A DNA stretch of 5,598 bases, taken from Ktedonobacteraceae bacterium (lineage in GTDB: Bacteria; Chloroflexota; Ktedonobacteria; Ktedonobacterales; Ktedonobacteraceae). Location of the stretch: contig JADBKA010000288.1 of the NCBI GenBank assembly GCA_014896635.1, positions 1 to 5,598 on the forward strand, given 5' to 3'. The notes beneath the pieces are model-generated. The model was not told the DNA's origin. It was given only the letters and a program-made list of their open reading frames with translations, and ran no database searches. Made by a program: the position numbers and the translations under genes. Positions 5,141-5,598 of the stretch are shown here, piece by piece (positions within the stretch are counted from its first letter, which is position 1; each line of letters begins with the position of its first letter).

Positions 5141-5598
5141 ATGGCCAATCAACTGAGCAATACATCGCTTGGGGCTGCTACCTGTCGGTTGATCGAACAG
5201 TATCAGCCCGAGAACATCCGGCTGTTTTACGATCCACTGGTTAAAGATCTGGTTGGCGCCCTTATCCAGGCACTGATGCAGCTCAAAAGCATGCGCAATC
5301 TGGCGATTCAGCAAATGGGTGCCATTACACCAGGAATTTACGGTGTCCAGATTTCGCGGACACGTTTTATCGACGATGCCGTTCGAGATGCCCTCTCGCA
5401 AGGGATCGAGCAGGTGGTGATCCTGGGCGCCGGGCTGGATACGCGCCCCTATCGCCTGGCCGGGATGGAGCACGCGCGTGTGTTTGAAGTGGACCACCCA
5501 TCCGTGCAAGAAGACAAAAAGAAGAAGCTGTATAAACATTTTGGCCGACTGCCGCAGCAGGTCACGTTTCTTCCTATCGACTTCGATGCACAGAGCCT
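5141..5598 (+). CDS. SAM-dependent methyltransferase, LCMT-like (TIGR00027 type), C-terminus cut
   Basis: The first 152 residues of a class I S-adenosylmethionine-dependent methyltransferase related to leucine carboxyl methyltransferases; full members are usually near 280-310 residues, so about half is visible. Typical opening features are SNTSLGAATCRLIEQ (6-20) and LFYDPLVKDLVG (28-39), then SRTRFIDDAVRDAL (72-85), the SAM-binding motif I VVILGAGLDTRPYRL (92-106) and the acidic loop FEVDHPSVQEDKK (115-127), whose Asp118 would contact the SAM ribose. The methyl acceptor is unknown; bacterial members are often in secondary metabolism. ATG 5141 has GAGG ending six bases upstream. An in-frame GTG at 5129 with AGGAG at 5121-5125 is a less likely start, and an in-frame TAA at 5126-5128 excludes anything longer. 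Expression is probably controlled by the promoter and palindrome just upstream. Confidence 0.93.
   Translation, partial: MANQLSNTSLGAATCRLIEQYQPENIRLFYDPLVKDLVGALIQALMQLKSMRNLAIQQMGAITPGIYGVQISRTRFIDDAVRDALSQGIEQVVILGAGLDTRPYRLAGMEHARVFEVDHPSVQEDKKKKLYKHFGRLPQQVTFLPIDFDAQS

Noticed and set aside
5018..5539. A 173-residue open frame on the minus strand with a hydrophobic start.
   Set aside because: It is antisense to the methyltransferase, whose motifs are conserved, and crosses its promoter and palindrome; there is no recognisable domain.

Overview
This is a window of ordinary-looking bacterial chromosome of moderate GC content, with bacterial Shine-Dalgarno sites and sigma-A-type promoters. 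The combination of tandem acyl-CoA dehydrogenases, a GxGYxYP-family protein, a GLOD5-like glyoxalase and a TIGR00027-type methyltransferase suggests a metabolically versatile soil bacterium. A Ktedonobacteria/Chloroflexota host would fit, but that is a guess from gene content; nothing in the window fixes the taxonomy. I see no mobile element, CRISPR array, tRNA or rRNA.

Layout, left to right. Positions 1-1956 hold two tightly spaced acyl-CoA dehydrogenase genes on the minus strand, 6 bp apart. The downstream one (1-816) runs off the left edge. They probably form one transcript from a promoter near 2004-2033. Positions 1957-2245 are a divergent intergenic region with several inverted and direct repeats. 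Positions 2246-2782 encode a Dps ferritin on the plus strand with a strong ribosome binding site. A strong hairpin at 2802-2830 separates it from the convergent minus-strand operon: a GxGYxYP-domain protein (3241-4830) followed 19 bp later by a small glyoxalase/VOC protein (2838-3221). Positions 4831-5140 form a second divergent control region, rich in dyad symmetry. From 5141 to the right edge is the N-terminal part of a SAM-dependent methyltransferase of the leucine carboxyl methyltransferase-like family.

How it fits together: the two dehydrogenases may act as partner subunits. The upstream one ends before the usual C-terminal Glu-Gly-Thr catalytic segment and has a degenerate flavin/substrate loop, which recalls heteromeric acyl-CoA dehydrogenases. 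Both carry a Gly/Ala-rich insertion at the same interdomain loop; in one it is a 9-bp in-frame tandem repeat. Dps and the glyoxalase are both stress-protection proteins (iron/peroxide and possibly reactive carbonyls), but they lie in separate transcription units.

The most striking non-coding signal is a perfect 29-bp palindrome (14-bp arms around one A) at 5077-5105. It starts almost exactly at the predicted transcription start of the methyltransferase gene, downstream of a good TTGACG-N17-TATACT promoter. It looks like an operator for a dimeric repressor (TetR-like in style) that is not encoded in the window. I did not find a convincing wholly new multi-gene system here.
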